A program made the position numbers and the translations under genes. Of a DNA stretch of 30,527 bases, positions 8,300-16,076 are shown piece after piece (position 1 is the stretch's first letter; each line of letters begins with the position of its first letter). The stretch spans positions 1-30,527 of the forward strand of contig JBHHZP010000031.1 in the NCBI GenBank assembly GCA_046758085.1, in the 5' to 3' direction. The notes beneath the pieces are model-generated. The model saw only the letters and a list, made by a program, of their open reading frames with translations, did no database searches and was not told where the DNA came from. Origin of the DNA: VRUB01 sp046758085 (GTDB lineage Bacteria; Pseudomonadota; Gammaproteobacteria; Acidiferrobacterales; SPGG2).

Positions 8300-9958
8300 C
8301 TAATCCGATAAGCTACCGAGCTGCTCCGCCTGTGCGCGCAGCCTGAACTTCTGGATCTTGCCGGTGGAGGTCTTCGGCAAAGCGCTGAAGACGATGGTTT
8401 TCGGCGCCTTGAAATGAGCGAGATTCTCGCGGCAGAAGGCGATGATTTGTTCTGCCGTCACGTTGCCGGCCGATTCTTTCAGAGTCACGAAGGCGCAGGG
8501 CGTCTCGCCCCATTTATTATCGGGCCGCGCCACCACCGCCGCTTCCAGCACTGCAGGGTGGCGGTAGAGCACGTCTTCGACCTCGATGGAGGAGATGTTC
8601 TCGCCGCCCGAGATGATGATGTCCTTCGACCGGTCCTTGAGCTTGATGTAGCCGTCGGGCTCCATCACTCCCAGGTCGCCCGAATGGAACCAGCTACCGG
8701 CCAGCGCCTCGCGGGTCGCCTTTTCGTTCTTGAGATAGCCCTTCATCACGATATTTCCCTGGAACATAACCTCGCCCATGGTCTCCCCATCGGCAGGGAC
8801 CGGGGTCATGGTATCGGGATCGATGACTTGCAGGCCCTCCAGCACGTGGTAACGCACACCTTGGCGCGCCTTCAGACTTGCCTGTTCATCCGCAGGCCGC
8901 TCGTTCCATTCGTCTTTCCAGGCGCACACCACAGCGGGGCCATAGGTCTCGGTCAGCCCGTAGACGTGGGTCATATGGAAACCCGCCTGCTCCATCGCCG
9001 CCAGTACGGAGGCCGGTGGTGCCGCTGCCGCCGTCATCACCTCGACGGTATGTTCAAACGCGCGCCGTTCCTCGGGCCTGGCGTTGATGACGAAATTCAG
9101 CACGATCGGGGCGCCGCAGAAATGAGTGACCTGGTGCTCGGCGATGGCATCGTAAATACCCTTGGCATCAACCTTACGCAGGCACACGCTTGTCCCCGCA
9201 AGCACGGCCAGCGTCCACGGAAAACACCAGCCGTTGCAATGGAACATGGGCAGGGTCCACAAGTAAACCGGTTTCTGCCCCATGTTCCACGCAAGTATGT
9301 TACCGATCGCATTGAGGTAGGCGCCCCGGTGATGGTAGACCACTCCCTTCGGATTGCCGGTGGTGCCGGAGGTGTAGTTCAGCGAGATTGCCTGCCACTC
9401 GTCCTGCGGCAATGTCCAGGACAGATCGGGATCACCGCTATCGAGCAAGGCTTCGTAAGTCGTCTCGCCCAATAGTTCCCCGCCGGCGGCAAGCGGGTCG
9501 TCAATGTCAATGACCAGCGGCTTGCGCTTCACCCTGTTAAGCGCATCGCCGATTACGCCGGAGAATTCCCTGTCGGTGATCAATACCTTGGCCCCGCCGT
9601 GGTCCAGTATGAACGCAAGCGTGCTCGCGTCGAGTCGCACATTTAACGCATTCAGCACCGCACCGATCATCGGTACACCAAAGTGAGCCTCGAAGATGGC
9701 AGGGATGTTCGGGGCCATTACGGCCACCGTATCGCCGGGGCCGATGCCCCGATCACGGAGCGCCGAGGCGAGCCGCCGGCAGCGAGCATAGCTCTGCGCC
9801 CAGGTGAGGCGTTGCTTGCCGTGGATGACCGATATGCGCTCGGGATAGACCGAGGCCGCGCGGCGAATGAAACTCAGCGGCGACAACGGCGTGTAGTTGG
9901 CCGCTACCTTATTGAGCCCTAACTCATACTGATTGGGAGTCCCCTCGACGTCGCTCAT
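8300..9958 (-). CDS. Acyl-CoA synthetase (AMP-forming), AlkK/DmdB-like
   Basis: Activates a carboxylic acid to acyl-CoA through an acyl-adenylate, feeding the beta-oxidation enzymes. It has 552 residues from ATG 9958. Adenylate-forming motifs in order are the P-loop YTSGTTGNPKG (195-205), YGLTET, GWFHSGDLG with the ATP-ribose aspartate, KDIIISGGENIS, and PKTSTGKIQ with catalytic K534. Overall sequence resembles AlkK-type medium-chain ligases and DmdB. The frame is open 27 codons further upstream, but that part overlaps the preceding gene and has no similarity. It starts 37 bases after the crotonase-fold gene at 9996-10802, so the pair forms an operon. Chain-length preference is unknown. Confidence 0.93.
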   Translation of the reverse strand: MSDVEGTPNQYELGLNKVAANYTPLSPLSFIRRAASVYPERISVIHGKQRLTWAQSYARCRRLASALRDRGIGPGDTVAVMAPNIPAIFEAHFGVPMIGAVLNALNVRLDASTLAFILDHGGAKVLITDREFSGVIGDALNRVKRKPLVIDIDDPLAAGGELLGETTYEALLDSGDPDLSWTLPQDEWQAISLNYTSGTTGNPKGVVYHHRGAYLNAIGNILAWNMGQKPVYLWTLPMFHCNGWCFPWTLAVLAGTSVCLRKVDAKGIYDAIAEHQVTHFCGAPIVLNFVINARPEERRAFEHTVEVMTAAAAPPASVLAAMEQAGFHMTHVYGLTETYGPAVVCAWKDEWNERPADEQASLKARQGVRYHVLEGLQVIDPDTMTPVPADGETMGEVMFQGNIVMKGYLKNEKATREALAGSWFHSGDLGVMEPDGYIKLKDRSKDIIISGGENISSIEVEDVLYRHPAVLEAAVVARPDNKWGETPCAFVTLKESAGNVTAEQIIAFCRENLAHFKAPKTIVFSALPKTSTGKIQKFRLRAQAEQLGSLSD

Positions 9959-9995
9959 GGTGCCTGTGTTGCGGCGAATGCCTCCGCGATGCGGC

Positions 9996-10802
9996 TCAAC
10001 GCCCACGCCACACCGGGTCGCGTTTCTCGACGAAGGCATCGATGCCTTCGGCGACGTCCTCCGCCATCATGTTGTCTACCATCACCTCGCAGGCGTATTC
10101 GTAGGCGGACTCGAGCTGTTGGTCGATCTGACGGTAAAACATCTGCTTGCCTGTGCGCACCGCCACCGGTGACCGGTCAACGATATGACCCGCGAGTGCG
10201 AGCACTTCCTTATCGAGGGACTCGGGCTCGACGACTCGGTTGATCAGGCCCAATTGCGTCGCCCCTTCCGCGCTAACGAACTCGCCCGTGAGCAGCATCT
10301 CCATCGCATGTTTTCGTAAAACGTTTCGGCTCAGCGCCACGCCGGGCGTGGAGCAAAACAGGCCCACGTTGATACCTGAGGTCGCAAAGCGCGCGTTGCG
10401 CGATGCCACCGCGAGATCGCAGGTCGCAACCAGCTGGCAGCCGGCAGCAGTGGCAATGCCGTGAACCCGTGCGATCACGGGTTGCGGCATACGCGTCATG
10501 GTAAGCATCATGCGGCTACAGCGACTGAACAAGTCCCGGTAATAATCCTTATCGGGATGCGCGCGCATCTCCTTGAGGTCGTGTCCGGCACAGAACGTCT
10601 TGCCCGCCCCCGCCAGAACGACTACGCGCACGCTGCTGTCTTGCGCGATCGCGTCCAGGGCCTCTTGCAGTGCCGTTAGCAGCGCATCCGACAGGGCGTT
10701 ATACTGCTTGGGCCGGTTCAGGGTGAGGGTCGTGATGCCACCCTCGTCGTGGCGTATCAAAATGGGCTCATCCGGGACCGGTTGAGTCGCAGGTCTGATC
10801 AT
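9996..10802 (-). CDS. Crotonase-fold protein lacking both catalytic Glu (ECHDC3-like)
   Basis: A 268-residue member of the enoyl-CoA hydratase/isomerase superfamily, most like ECHDC3. The fold is complete: TFCAGHDLKEM supplies the first oxyanion-hole segment and GIATAAGCQLVATCDLAVA the second. The two hydratase glutamates are both replaced, by Q123 (GCQL instead of GCEL) and G143 (FATSGI instead of FGQPEI). Ordinary hydratase chemistry is therefore unlikely; isomerase, hydrolase, or another CoA-thioester role relying on the oxyanion hole is possible. ATG 10802 has GGAGG eight bases upstream; a GTG directly before it is the alternative. It precedes the acyl-CoA synthetase in an operon and is divergent from a thioesterase gene. 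Confidence 0.9.
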   Translation of the reverse strand: MIRPATQPVPDEPILIRHDEGGITTLTLNRPKQYNALSDALLTALQEALDAIAQDSSVRVVVLAGAGKTFCAGHDLKEMRAHPDKDYYRDLFSRCSRMMLTMTRMPQPVIARVHGIATAAGCQLVATCDLAVASRNARFATSGINVGLFCSTPGVALSRNVLRKHAMEMLLTGEFVSAEGATQLGLINRVVEPESLDKEVLALAGHIVDRSPVAVRTGKQMFYRQIDQQLESAYEYACEVMVDNMMAEDVAEGIDAFVEKRDPVWRGR

Positions 10803-10905
10803 CACGTGAACCTCCGTGGCTTTTTCGGGACTAGGCGGAATTCTGCGGCCAGACGGGCGTCAACTTCAAGGGCCAAATCGCGACTTGCAGGGATCCAGAG
10901 CAGGT

Positions 10906-11325
10906 ATGCCGCGCATCTCGATAGAGGAGTTCGAAAAGATCGCCCGTGAGCGCGTGCCCTTTATGGGCCAGCTTGGGGTTCAGGTAGAGCAGCTCGAAAA
11001 AGGCATGGCGCGCGTGCGCATTCCGTATCGCGATGATTTCATCCGGCCGGGCGGGACCATCGCCGGACCGGTGCTCATGGGGCTCGCGGATCTGGCCATG
11101 TACGGGGCGGTCTTGACCCTCATCGGACGGGTGGAGCTGGCCGTCACGACCAATCTCAACATCAACTTCCTGCGGCGCCCGTACCCCGGCGACATCATCG
11201 CCGAAGCGCGCATTCTGAAGCTCGGTAAACGGCTGGCGGTCGGGGAGGTCGGGCTGTTCCGCGACGGTGATGACGAGATGGTGGCGCATGTGACCAGCAC
11301 TTACTCGATCCCGCCGCAGCACTGA
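10906..11325 (+). CDS. PaaI-type hotdog thioesterase (second)
   Basis: A 139-residue hotdog protein of the PaaI/YbgC-like thioesterase superfamily. The central helix region is RPGGTIAGPVLMGLADLAMYG; the LAD aspartate is retained but the histidine of the canonical HGG motif is missing. The strand TTNLNINFLRRPYPGDIIAEA and the ending VAHVTSTYSIP are typical. I start at ATG 10906 with AGAGCAGG just upstream; the frame is open for 30 more codons upstream, but those are not family-like. Divergent from the crotonase-fold gene (103-base gap) and convergent with the DUF1289 gene, with only six bases between stops. It probably hydrolyses acyl-CoAs; the substrate is unknown. Confidence 0.87.
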   Translation: MPRISIEEFEKIARERVPFMGQLGVQVEQLEKGMARVRIPYRDDFIRPGGTIAGPVLMGLADLAMYGAVLTLIGRVELAVTTNLNINFLRRPYPGDIIAEARILKLGKRLAVGEVGLFRDGDDEMVAHVTSTYSIPPQH

Positions 11326-11331
11326 AACCGG

Positions 11332-11529
11332 CTAATCTGGACAGTCAGGGTTCGGCCGGCTGTGCGCGCGCTTCCGGACGCGCGCCAGTACTGCCAGTTT
11401 CTCGACGCGCGTGAACGTCGGCCAACCGGTAATCTCGTCCAGGGTGCGCTGACATCCGAGACACCACCCCGTGCGTGGGTCGAGCCGACAGACATTGGTG
11501 CAGGGCGAGGCGGGCTCAGCTGGGTGCAC
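11332..11529 (-). CDS. DUF1289 small Cys-rich protein
   Basis: A 65-residue protein carrying the DUF1289 signature: SPCTNVCRLD (C10, C14) followed by TGWCLGCQRTLDEITGW (C23, C26). The four cysteines suggest metal binding, but no function is established. I choose GTG 11529, ten bases after the stop of the HCCA-isomerase-like gene, because it gives the usual family length and suggests translational coupling. The open frame continues upstream through the isomerase in another frame, so a start inside that gene, such as the ATG near 11610, cannot be excluded. Small DUF1289 proteins commonly accompany metabolic operons in proteobacteria. Confidence 0.8.
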   Translation of the reverse strand: MHPAEPASPCTNVCRLDPRTGWCLGCQRTLDEITGWPTFTRVEKLAVLARVRKRAHSRPNPDCPD

Positions 11530-11539
11530 GGGTGGAGCG

Positions 11540-12142
11540 TTACCAACCCCCCGTCGCGAGCCAGCGGTCGACCTGGTCGAGCCGGTCGTTTCCCCAGAAG
11601 GGCTCGTCATCCACGATGATGAATGGCGAGCCGAATACGCCCCTTGCAATGGCGGCCTCCGTTTCTTGTCGCAGCCGTTCCTTGACCGCCGGGTCCTGCA
11701 GTGCGTTTGCCAGCATGGCCTGCTCCACCCCGAAGGACTCGGCTACCACGGCAATCTGCGCGGGGTCGGAGATATCCCGGCCGCCAACGAAGTAGGCGCT
11801 GTAGAGGGCACGCGCCAACGCCTTCGCTTTTTCCGCATCCTGGCTTTGGAGCCAGTAGTACGCCCGGCTTGGGCCCACGGCCGAGATCGGCAGGCGCGCT
11901 GGCATCTGGAACGGGATGCTGTGCAGTCGCGCCGAGCGCACAAAATCACGGTGCGCATAATCTCCGACCAATGGTTGCTCGGGCAGTGGCCCACGGCCGG
12001 TAACCTTGAACACCGCGCCCATCAGGTAGGGTCGCCAGACCACCGAGCGCCCGTGACGGCCAGCAAGCTGATCGATGCGACAGCTCGCAAAATAGCCGTA
12101 GGGCGATGAGAAGTCGAAATAAAAATCGATGGAGTTTTTCAT
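11540..12142 (-). CDS. 2-Hydroxychromene-2-carboxylate isomerase-like protein (second copy)
   Basis: A 200-residue DsbA-fold protein of the HCCA isomerase/kappa-GST family, closer to the NahD pattern than the first copy. The N-terminus YFDFSSPYGYFAS (residues 8-20) contains the active-site serine pair. RPYLMGAVFKVTG is the characteristic second block, and GVFGSPFIIVDDEPFWG gives the cis-proline loop and the end of the fold. The family binds glutathione and isomerises aromatic-ring metabolites in naphthalene degraders, but no aromatic pathway is visible here, so the real substrate is unknown. ATG 12142 is the natural start despite a weak Shine-Dalgarno sequence. It is followed by DUF1289 and separated from the thiolase gene by a repeat-bearing gap. 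Confidence 0.88.
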   Translation of the reverse strand: MKNSIDFYFDFSSPYGYFASCRIDQLAGRHGRSVVWRPYLMGAVFKVTGRGPLPEQPLVGDYAHRDFVRSARLHSIPFQMPARLPISAVGPSRAYYWLQSQDAEKAKALARALYSAYFVGGRDISDPAQIAVVAESFGVEQAMLANALQDPAVKERLRQETEAAIARGVFGSPFIIVDDEPFWGNDRLDQVDRWLATGGW

Positions 12143-12161
12143 ACACCAAAGTTGCCAGTGT

Positions 12162-12281
12162 GAAGTAGCAAGTAGCGAGGAAAATCTACAACACTTAGCT
12201 GACAGGGTTTCTTGTTTTTCACCTGCTACTTCTAGCTTGTTACTTGCTACTCGGAGTTAGATGCTTGCTACTTGCCACTCG
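12162..12281. repeat. Intergenic AAGTAGCAAGTAGC inverted repeats
   Basis: In the gap between the thiolase and HCCA-isomerase-like genes, GAAGTAGCAAGTAGCGAG (12162-12179) faces several copies in the opposite orientation: CCTGCTACTTC (12222-12232), CTTGTTACTTGCTACTC (12236-12252) and CTTGCTACTTGCCACTCG (12264-12281). The transcript could fold into a long imperfect hairpin. This looks like a dispersed palindromic intergenic element and may separate or end transcripts. Confidence 0.65.
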
Positions 12282-12283
12282 TT

Positions 12284-13471
12284 TTATAATCTTTCAACTG
12301 CCATCGCCGTCGCTTCGCCCCCGCCGATGCAAAGTGCGGCGACGCCACGTTTGCGATCGTACTTTTCCAAGGCCGCCAGCAACGTCACCAGGATGCGCGC
12401 GCCCGATGCGCCGATCGGGTGGCCGAGCGCACATGCGCCACCGTGCACGTTGACCTTGTCATGCGGCAGGCCCAGATCATGCATGGCGGCCATGGTGACA
12501 ACCGCAAAGGCTTCGTTGATCTCGTAGAGGTCGACATCGCTGGTCGACCACCCGACTTTCTCGAACAGCTTTTTGATCGCCTCGACCGGCGCCGTCGTGA
12601 ACCAGCCAGGCTCGTGCGCATGCGTCGCATGCCCGAGGATCTTCGCCAACGGCTGCAGCCCACGCCGCTCAGACTCCGATAATGGCATGAGTACAAGGGC
12701 GGCGCCACCGTCGGAGATCGAGCTCGAATTGGCGGGTGTCACGGTACCGTCCTTGCGAAATGCCGGTCTGAGCAGCGGAATCTTGTCGATATTGGCCTTG
12801 GGCGGCTGCTCGTCGTGCACGATGGTTTGTTCGCCCTTGCGCGTTTTGACCGTGACTGGCACCACCTCGTAGGCGAAGGTACCGTCGTCTATGGCTTTCC
12901 GCGCCCGGTTCAAGGAGGTGATCGCGAACTCGTCTTGTGCTTCGCGGCTGAAGCCATAACGCTCGGCGCAATCTTCCGCAAAGGTGCCCATTAACCGCCC
13001 CTTGTCGTAAGCGTCCTCGAGGCCATCGAGGAACATATGATCCATGATTGGGCCGTGGCCCATACGCAGCCCGGCCCGCGCTCCGGGCAGGAGATAGGGT
13101 GCATTGCTCATGCTCTCCATGCCACCGGCGACCATCAGATCGTTGGTGCCGGCCCGGATCAGATCGTGCGCCAGCATCGCGGCCTTCATACCCGATCCGC
13201 ACATCTTGTTGATCGTGGTGCAGCCGACGTTTTTGGGAATGCCTGCAGCCAGGGAAGCCTGGCGCGCGGGCGCCTGCCCCTGTCCCGCCGGGAGCACGCA
13301 ACCCATGATGACTTCCTGTACCTCCTGCGCTGCCAACTGCGCTTTGTTCAGCGCGGCCCTGATCGCCGTGGCGCCGAGTTGTGGGGCGGTGACGTCTTTC
13401 AAGTCGCCTTGAAAGCCGCCCATGGGAGTACGGGCGGCGCCCACGATCACGATGGGATCAATTGCCGTCAT
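12284..13471 (-). CDS. Acetyl-CoA C-acetyltransferase (thiolase II, AtoB/PhaA type)
   Basis: Cleaves acetoacetyl-CoA to two acetyl-CoA, or runs the reverse condensation. It has 395 residues, normal for the biosynthetic/AtoB-type thiolase. The acyl-accepting C91 sits in INKMCGSGMKA; H351 is in ACALGHPIGASG, and C381 in LCIGGGEATAM completes the active site. NEAFA is also present. ATG 13471 has AAGGA about eight bases upstream and overlaps the end of the DUF1272 gene by 14 bases, so the two are translationally coupled. It lies 3' of isovaleryl-CoA dehydrogenase on the same strand but after a 246-base gap. It can act as the last step of the short-chain beta-oxidation route encoded in the window. 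Confidence 0.95.
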   Translation of the reverse strand: MTAIDPIVIVGAARTPMGGFQGDLKDVTAPQLGATAIRAALNKAQLAAQEVQEVIMGCVLPAGQGQAPARQASLAAGIPKNVGCTTINKMCGSGMKAAMLAHDLIRAGTNDLMVAGGMESMSNAPYLLPGARAGLRMGHGPIMDHMFLDGLEDAYDKGRLMGTFAEDCAERYGFSREAQDEFAITSLNRARKAIDDGTFAYEVVPVTVKTRKGEQTIVHDEQPPKANIDKIPLLRPAFRKDGTVTPANSSSISDGGAALVLMPLSESERRGLQPLAKILGHATHAHEPGWFTTAPVEAIKKLFEKVGWSTSDVDLYEINEAFAVVTMAAMHDLGLPHDKVNVHGGACALGHPIGASGARILVTLLAALEKYDRKRGVAALCIGGGEATAMAVERL

Positions 13472-13658
13472 GTTTTTTTCCTTGGCTGGTGCGTCGGGGC
13501 CTTTGCTTTAGCTCGCCGCCGCAGTTCGGACAAACATGCTGCATCTCCTGTGTGCAGTCACGACAGAAGGTGCACTCGTAGGAGCAGATGTACGCATCGC
13601 CGTCGGGCGCGAAGGCAGTCTGACATCGCTCACAGGTGTTACGCATCTCAAGTGGCAT
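13458..13658 (-). CDS. DUF1272 zinc-ribbon-like small protein
   Basis: A 66-residue protein of the DUF1272 family. Eight cysteines are arranged as pairs: C9 and C12 (CERC), C25 and C29 (CSYEC), C32 and C35 (CRDC), C43 and C46 (CPNCGGEL). This predicts two zinc sites. The basic tail KQRPRRTSQGKKHDGN extends past the domain. ATG 13658 is preceded by GGAAGGG; a second ATG four codons on is possible. The 3' end overlaps the thiolase start by 14 bases. No function is known for the family. Confidence 0.87.
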   Translation of the reverse strand: MPLEMRNTCERCQTAFAPDGDAYICSYECTFCRDCTQEMQHVCPNCGGELKQRPRRTSQGKKHDGN

Positions 13659-13739
13659 CAGCCCTTCCCATTTGCTCGCTGGTGTCGGTGGCAGGCGGGG
13701 TCACCCGCGTTGCCGCGAAGCGACTTGCGGCGCCCCGAG

Positions 13740-13835
13740 CGCGACCCGGGAGAAGCCCCGTAGGGGGCGAAGACACGATGTCTCGCCCGCGCGCCGGGAC
13801 AGGGATGTTCCGTCGCGCGGCGCCGGAGCGCGGGC
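13740..13835. repeat. GC-rich intergenic stretch with imperfect direct repeat
   Basis: The 246-base gap between isovaleryl-CoA dehydrogenase and DUF1272 contains two similar units, one beginning GATGTCTCGCCCGCGCGCCG and the next GATGTTCCGTCGCGCGGCGC. Frames are open on both strands, but none resembles a protein I know, so I treat it as non-coding. It may be a copy of a dispersed GC-rich repeat. Confidence 0.35.
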
Positions 13836-13904
13836 GGAAAAGGCGAAGCACCGGAGCTGAGCGGTAAATGCGGGTGGCCGCACGATGCGGGTATTTGAGT
13901 CGCG

Positions 13905-15074
13905 TCACGCCGTCTCCTCGAACAGCTCGCGCCCGATCAACATCCGCCGGATCTCACTGGTGCCGGCACCGATCTCGTAGAGCTTGGCATCGCGCAACAG
14001 CCGGCCCGTAGGGTACTCATTGATATAGCCGTTGGCGCCCAGCGCCTGAACGGCTTCCAGCGCCATCCAGGTGGCCCTTTCCGAGGCGTAGAGGATCGCG
14101 CCGGCCGCATCCTTACGGCTGGCCTCGCCGCGATCATAGGCCTGGGCCACGGCGTAGACATAGGACTTACACGCATTCATGGTGCTGTACATATCGGCGA
14201 GCTTGCCCTGCATTAGCTCAAACTCGCCGATCGGGCGGCCGAACTGGCTGCGCTCGTGAACGTAGGGTACCACCACATCCATGCACGCCTGCATGATCCC
14301 CAGCGGACCGCCCGCCAGCACCAGGCGCTCGTAATCGAGGCCGCTCATGAGCACGCGTACCCCGTGATTGACCTGCCCCAGCACGTTTTCTGCCGGTACT
14401 TCGCAGTCGGCGAATACCAGCTCGCACGTATTCGATCCGCGCATGCCAAGCTTGTCGAGCTTCTGCGCCGTCGAAAACCCCGGGAAACCCTTTTCGATAA
14501 TAAAAGCTGTGATCCCTTTTGCCCCCGCATCCGGGTCGGTCTTGGCATACACTACGAGCGTGTCTGCATCCGGCCCGTTCGTGATCCACATCTTGCTGCC
14601 ATTGAGGACGTAGCGATCACTTTTCTTATCGGCGCGGGTGCGCAGGCTGACCACGTCTGAGCCCGCCCCGGTCTCGCTCATGGCAAGCGCACCGACATGT
14701 TCGCCGCTGATGAGCTTGGGGAGGTACTTGCGTTTCTGCTCTTCCGTGCCGTTACGCCGGATCTGGTTGACGCAAAGATTGGAGTGGGCGCCGTAGGACA
14801 GTCCGACCGATGCCGATGCGCGACTGATCTCTTCCATTGCCACGACGTGCTCCAGATAACCCATAGCCGCGCCGCCATATTTTTCCTCTACGGTAATGCC
14901 GAGCAGACCCAGGTTACCCATTTTGCGCCAAAGATCGGCGGGGAACGTGTTGTCGCGATCGATCTCGGCCGCGCGCGGAGCAATCTCGGAGCTGGCGAAC
15001 CCGTGCACCGACTCGCGCAGCATATCGGCGGTCTCGCCAAGGTGAAAATTAAGAGTGGGGAACGGGCTTCTCAC
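13905..15074 (-). CDS. liuA: Isovaleryl-CoA dehydrogenase
   Basis: FAD enzyme that converts isovaleryl-CoA to 3-methylcrotonyl-CoA in leucine breakdown, donating electrons to ETF. It has 389 residues. The diagnostic catalytic glutamate is E249 in SGLDYERLVLAGGPLG, the position used by isovaleryl-CoA dehydrogenases, while the position used by other acyl-CoA dehydrogenases is glycine in LYEIGAGTSEIRR. FAD/substrate motifs ALAMSETGAGSDV and WITNG are present. The GTG start at 15074 lies four bases after the thioesterase stop, indicating coupling, and leaves the usual N-terminus PTLNFHLGETADMLR intact. The other leucine-pathway genes (methylcrotonyl-CoA carboxylase and later steps) are absent here, so a substrate other than isovaleryl-CoA is conceivable. 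Confidence 0.93.
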   Translation of the reverse strand: MRSPFPTLNFHLGETADMLRESVHGFASSEIAPRAAEIDRDNTFPADLWRKMGNLGLLGITVEEKYGGAAMGYLEHVVAMEEISRASASVGLSYGAHSNLCVNQIRRNGTEEQKRKYLPKLISGEHVGALAMSETGAGSDVVSLRTRADKKSDRYVLNGSKMWITNGPDADTLVVYAKTDPDAGAKGITAFIIEKGFPGFSTAQKLDKLGMRGSNTCELVFADCEVPAENVLGQVNHGVRVLMSGLDYERLVLAGGPLGIMQACMDVVVPYVHERSQFGRPIGEFELMQGKLADMYSTMNACKSYVYAVAQAYDRGEASRKDAAGAILYASERATWMALEAVQALGANGYINEYPTGRLLRDAKLYEIGAGTSEIRRMLIGRELFEETA

Positions 15075-15078
15075 GGTC

Positions 15079-15528
15079 TTAGCAGCCAGCGTTATCGGCC
15101 AGGCTGATCAAGGTCTCGAGCAAGGTAGCGCATAGAGTTTCCTCACCTTCACGGATTGCACCGACATCAGCCTTAGCGATTACCAGAGTGCGTCCGTTCT
15201 TGATCACCTGACCGCGGGCGACGAGCCGTTCGCCGCGCGCAGGTGCGAGCAGATTCATCTTGTACTCCACGGTGAGCACGCGCGAGTCGGTTGGCATCAG
15301 CGTGTAGCCGGCATAGCCGCCGGCCGAATCGGCGATGGTGCTGATGATGCCAGCGTGGAAAAAGCCATCTTGCTGGCTGAGTTCGGGACGATAAGGAAGA
15401 TGGATCTCGCAATACCCGGGCTGTAGATCGACGAGCTCGGCACCGATGAAGGCCATCACCTGTTGACAGGCGTAACTTGCGCGCACGCGCTCGGCGTAGC
15501 CGGGATCGTTGGCTTGAAATGTGACCAT
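15079..15528 (-). CDS. PaaI-type hotdog thioesterase (third)
   Basis: A 149-residue hotdog protein of the PaaI family. The helix region DGFFHAGIISTIADSAGGYAG carries the conserved aspartate; the HGG motif is HAG. The strand VEYKMNLLAPARGE and RGQVIKNGRTLVIAKADV follow. I start at ATG 15528 because GGAGG lies eight bases upstream; two further upstream in-frame ATGs lack one. It is coupled to isovaleryl-CoA dehydrogenase four bases downstream, so it probably prevents CoA being trapped in branched or dead-end acyl-CoAs. It lies 98 bases after the regulator gene on the same strand and could be on the same transcript. Confidence 0.88.
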   Translation of the reverse strand: MVTFQANDPGYAERVRASYACQQVMAFIGAELVDLQPGYCEIHLPYRPELSQQDGFFHAGIISTIADSAGGYAGYTLMPTDSRVLTVEYKMNLLAPARGERLVARGQVIKNGRTLVIAKADVGAIREGEETLCATLLETLISLADNAGC

Positions 15529-15626
15529 CGCATGGACCTCCATGCTACACATGGCGCCCACAGTCAGCGCCCGTTGATCGAAGCCACTCTACGTTTGATG
15601 CGAACGCCGATGGTGAAGAGGTGATC

Positions 15627-16010
15627 CTAGGAGATTTTCACCTTCGCCAAATGCGCTCGGCATTGTGCCTCGATGTCGTCCAGTTCCTTCAACGTCAGCT
15701 CGACGTCCCGCTTTTGCTGCTGCAAGAACGTGCGACGCTCGGCAATCTTGGCCAGAAAATGCTCGAGCTGGCCGGCTTCGCCGGGCTCGGTGTCGTACAT
15801 ATCGAGCATCTCGCGGATTTCGCTAAGCGCAAAACCCAGGCGCTTTCCTCGCAGCACGAGCTTTAGGCGCACTCGGTCGCGAGGGGAGTACACTCGCATC
15901 TGACCGTTGCGGTTGGGGTTCAGCAGTCCCTGGTCCTCATAGAAGCGGATCGTACGGGTCGTAACGTCGAATTCCTGGGCCAGCTGGGTGATGGTATAAG
16001 TGGCGTTCAT
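15627..16010 (-). CDS. MerR-family regulator, LiuR-like
   Basis: A 127-residue transcription factor. The winged helix-turn-helix spans about residues 5-72: YTITQLAQEFDVTTRTIRFY, then the wing with RVYSPRDRVRLKLVLRGKRL. FALSEIREMLDMYD follows, then a coiled-coil dimerisation helix (about 80-115). It lacks the metal-binding cysteine set of metal-sensing MerR proteins. This matches LiuR, which represses branched-chain amino acid and acyl-CoA catabolism genes in proteobacteria. It is divergent from icmF, and the 141-base gap holds a perfect 16-bp palindrome that recurs before the DUF2889 gene. The likely signal is an acyl-CoA intermediate, but the sequence cannot show that. Confidence 0.88.
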   Translation of the reverse strand: MNATYTITQLAQEFDVTTRTIRFYEDQGLLNPNRNGQMRVYSPRDRVRLKLVLRGKRLGFALSEIREMLDMYDTEPGEAGQLEHFLAKIAERRTFLQQQKRDVELTLKELDDIEAQCRAHLAKVKIS

Positions 16011-16076
16011 ACGGCCGAAGCCTGCGTCGTGGCGCGGGTCAAACTTTTTCCTTAAGACAAGTCAGCCTCAGAGAGG

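Noticed and set aside
8199..8303. 34-codon plus-strand ORF (GTG start) next to the DUF2889 operator
   Set aside because: Looks mildly protein-like but has no Shine-Dalgarno sequence, no plus-strand promoter at the operator and no family; chance is the simplest reading.
8414..9475. 353-codon open frame antisense to the acyl-CoA synthetase
   Set aside because: Lies wholly inside a gene with all adenylation motifs; the product has a composition typical of shadow frames.
11540..12142. Naphthalene degradation gene (nahD)
   Set aside because: Family resemblance only; no dioxygenase or other ring-degradation gene is in the window.
13037..13867. 276-codon plus-strand frame across thiolase, DUF1272 and the following gap
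   Set aside because: Crosses two well-supported minus-strand genes and has no domain.
15580..15612. A possible third MerR operator, ACGTTTGATGCGAACG, before the thioesterase/isovaleryl-CoA dehydrogenase genes
   Set aside because: Only the first half matches the palindrome and the second half does not align at the right spacing.
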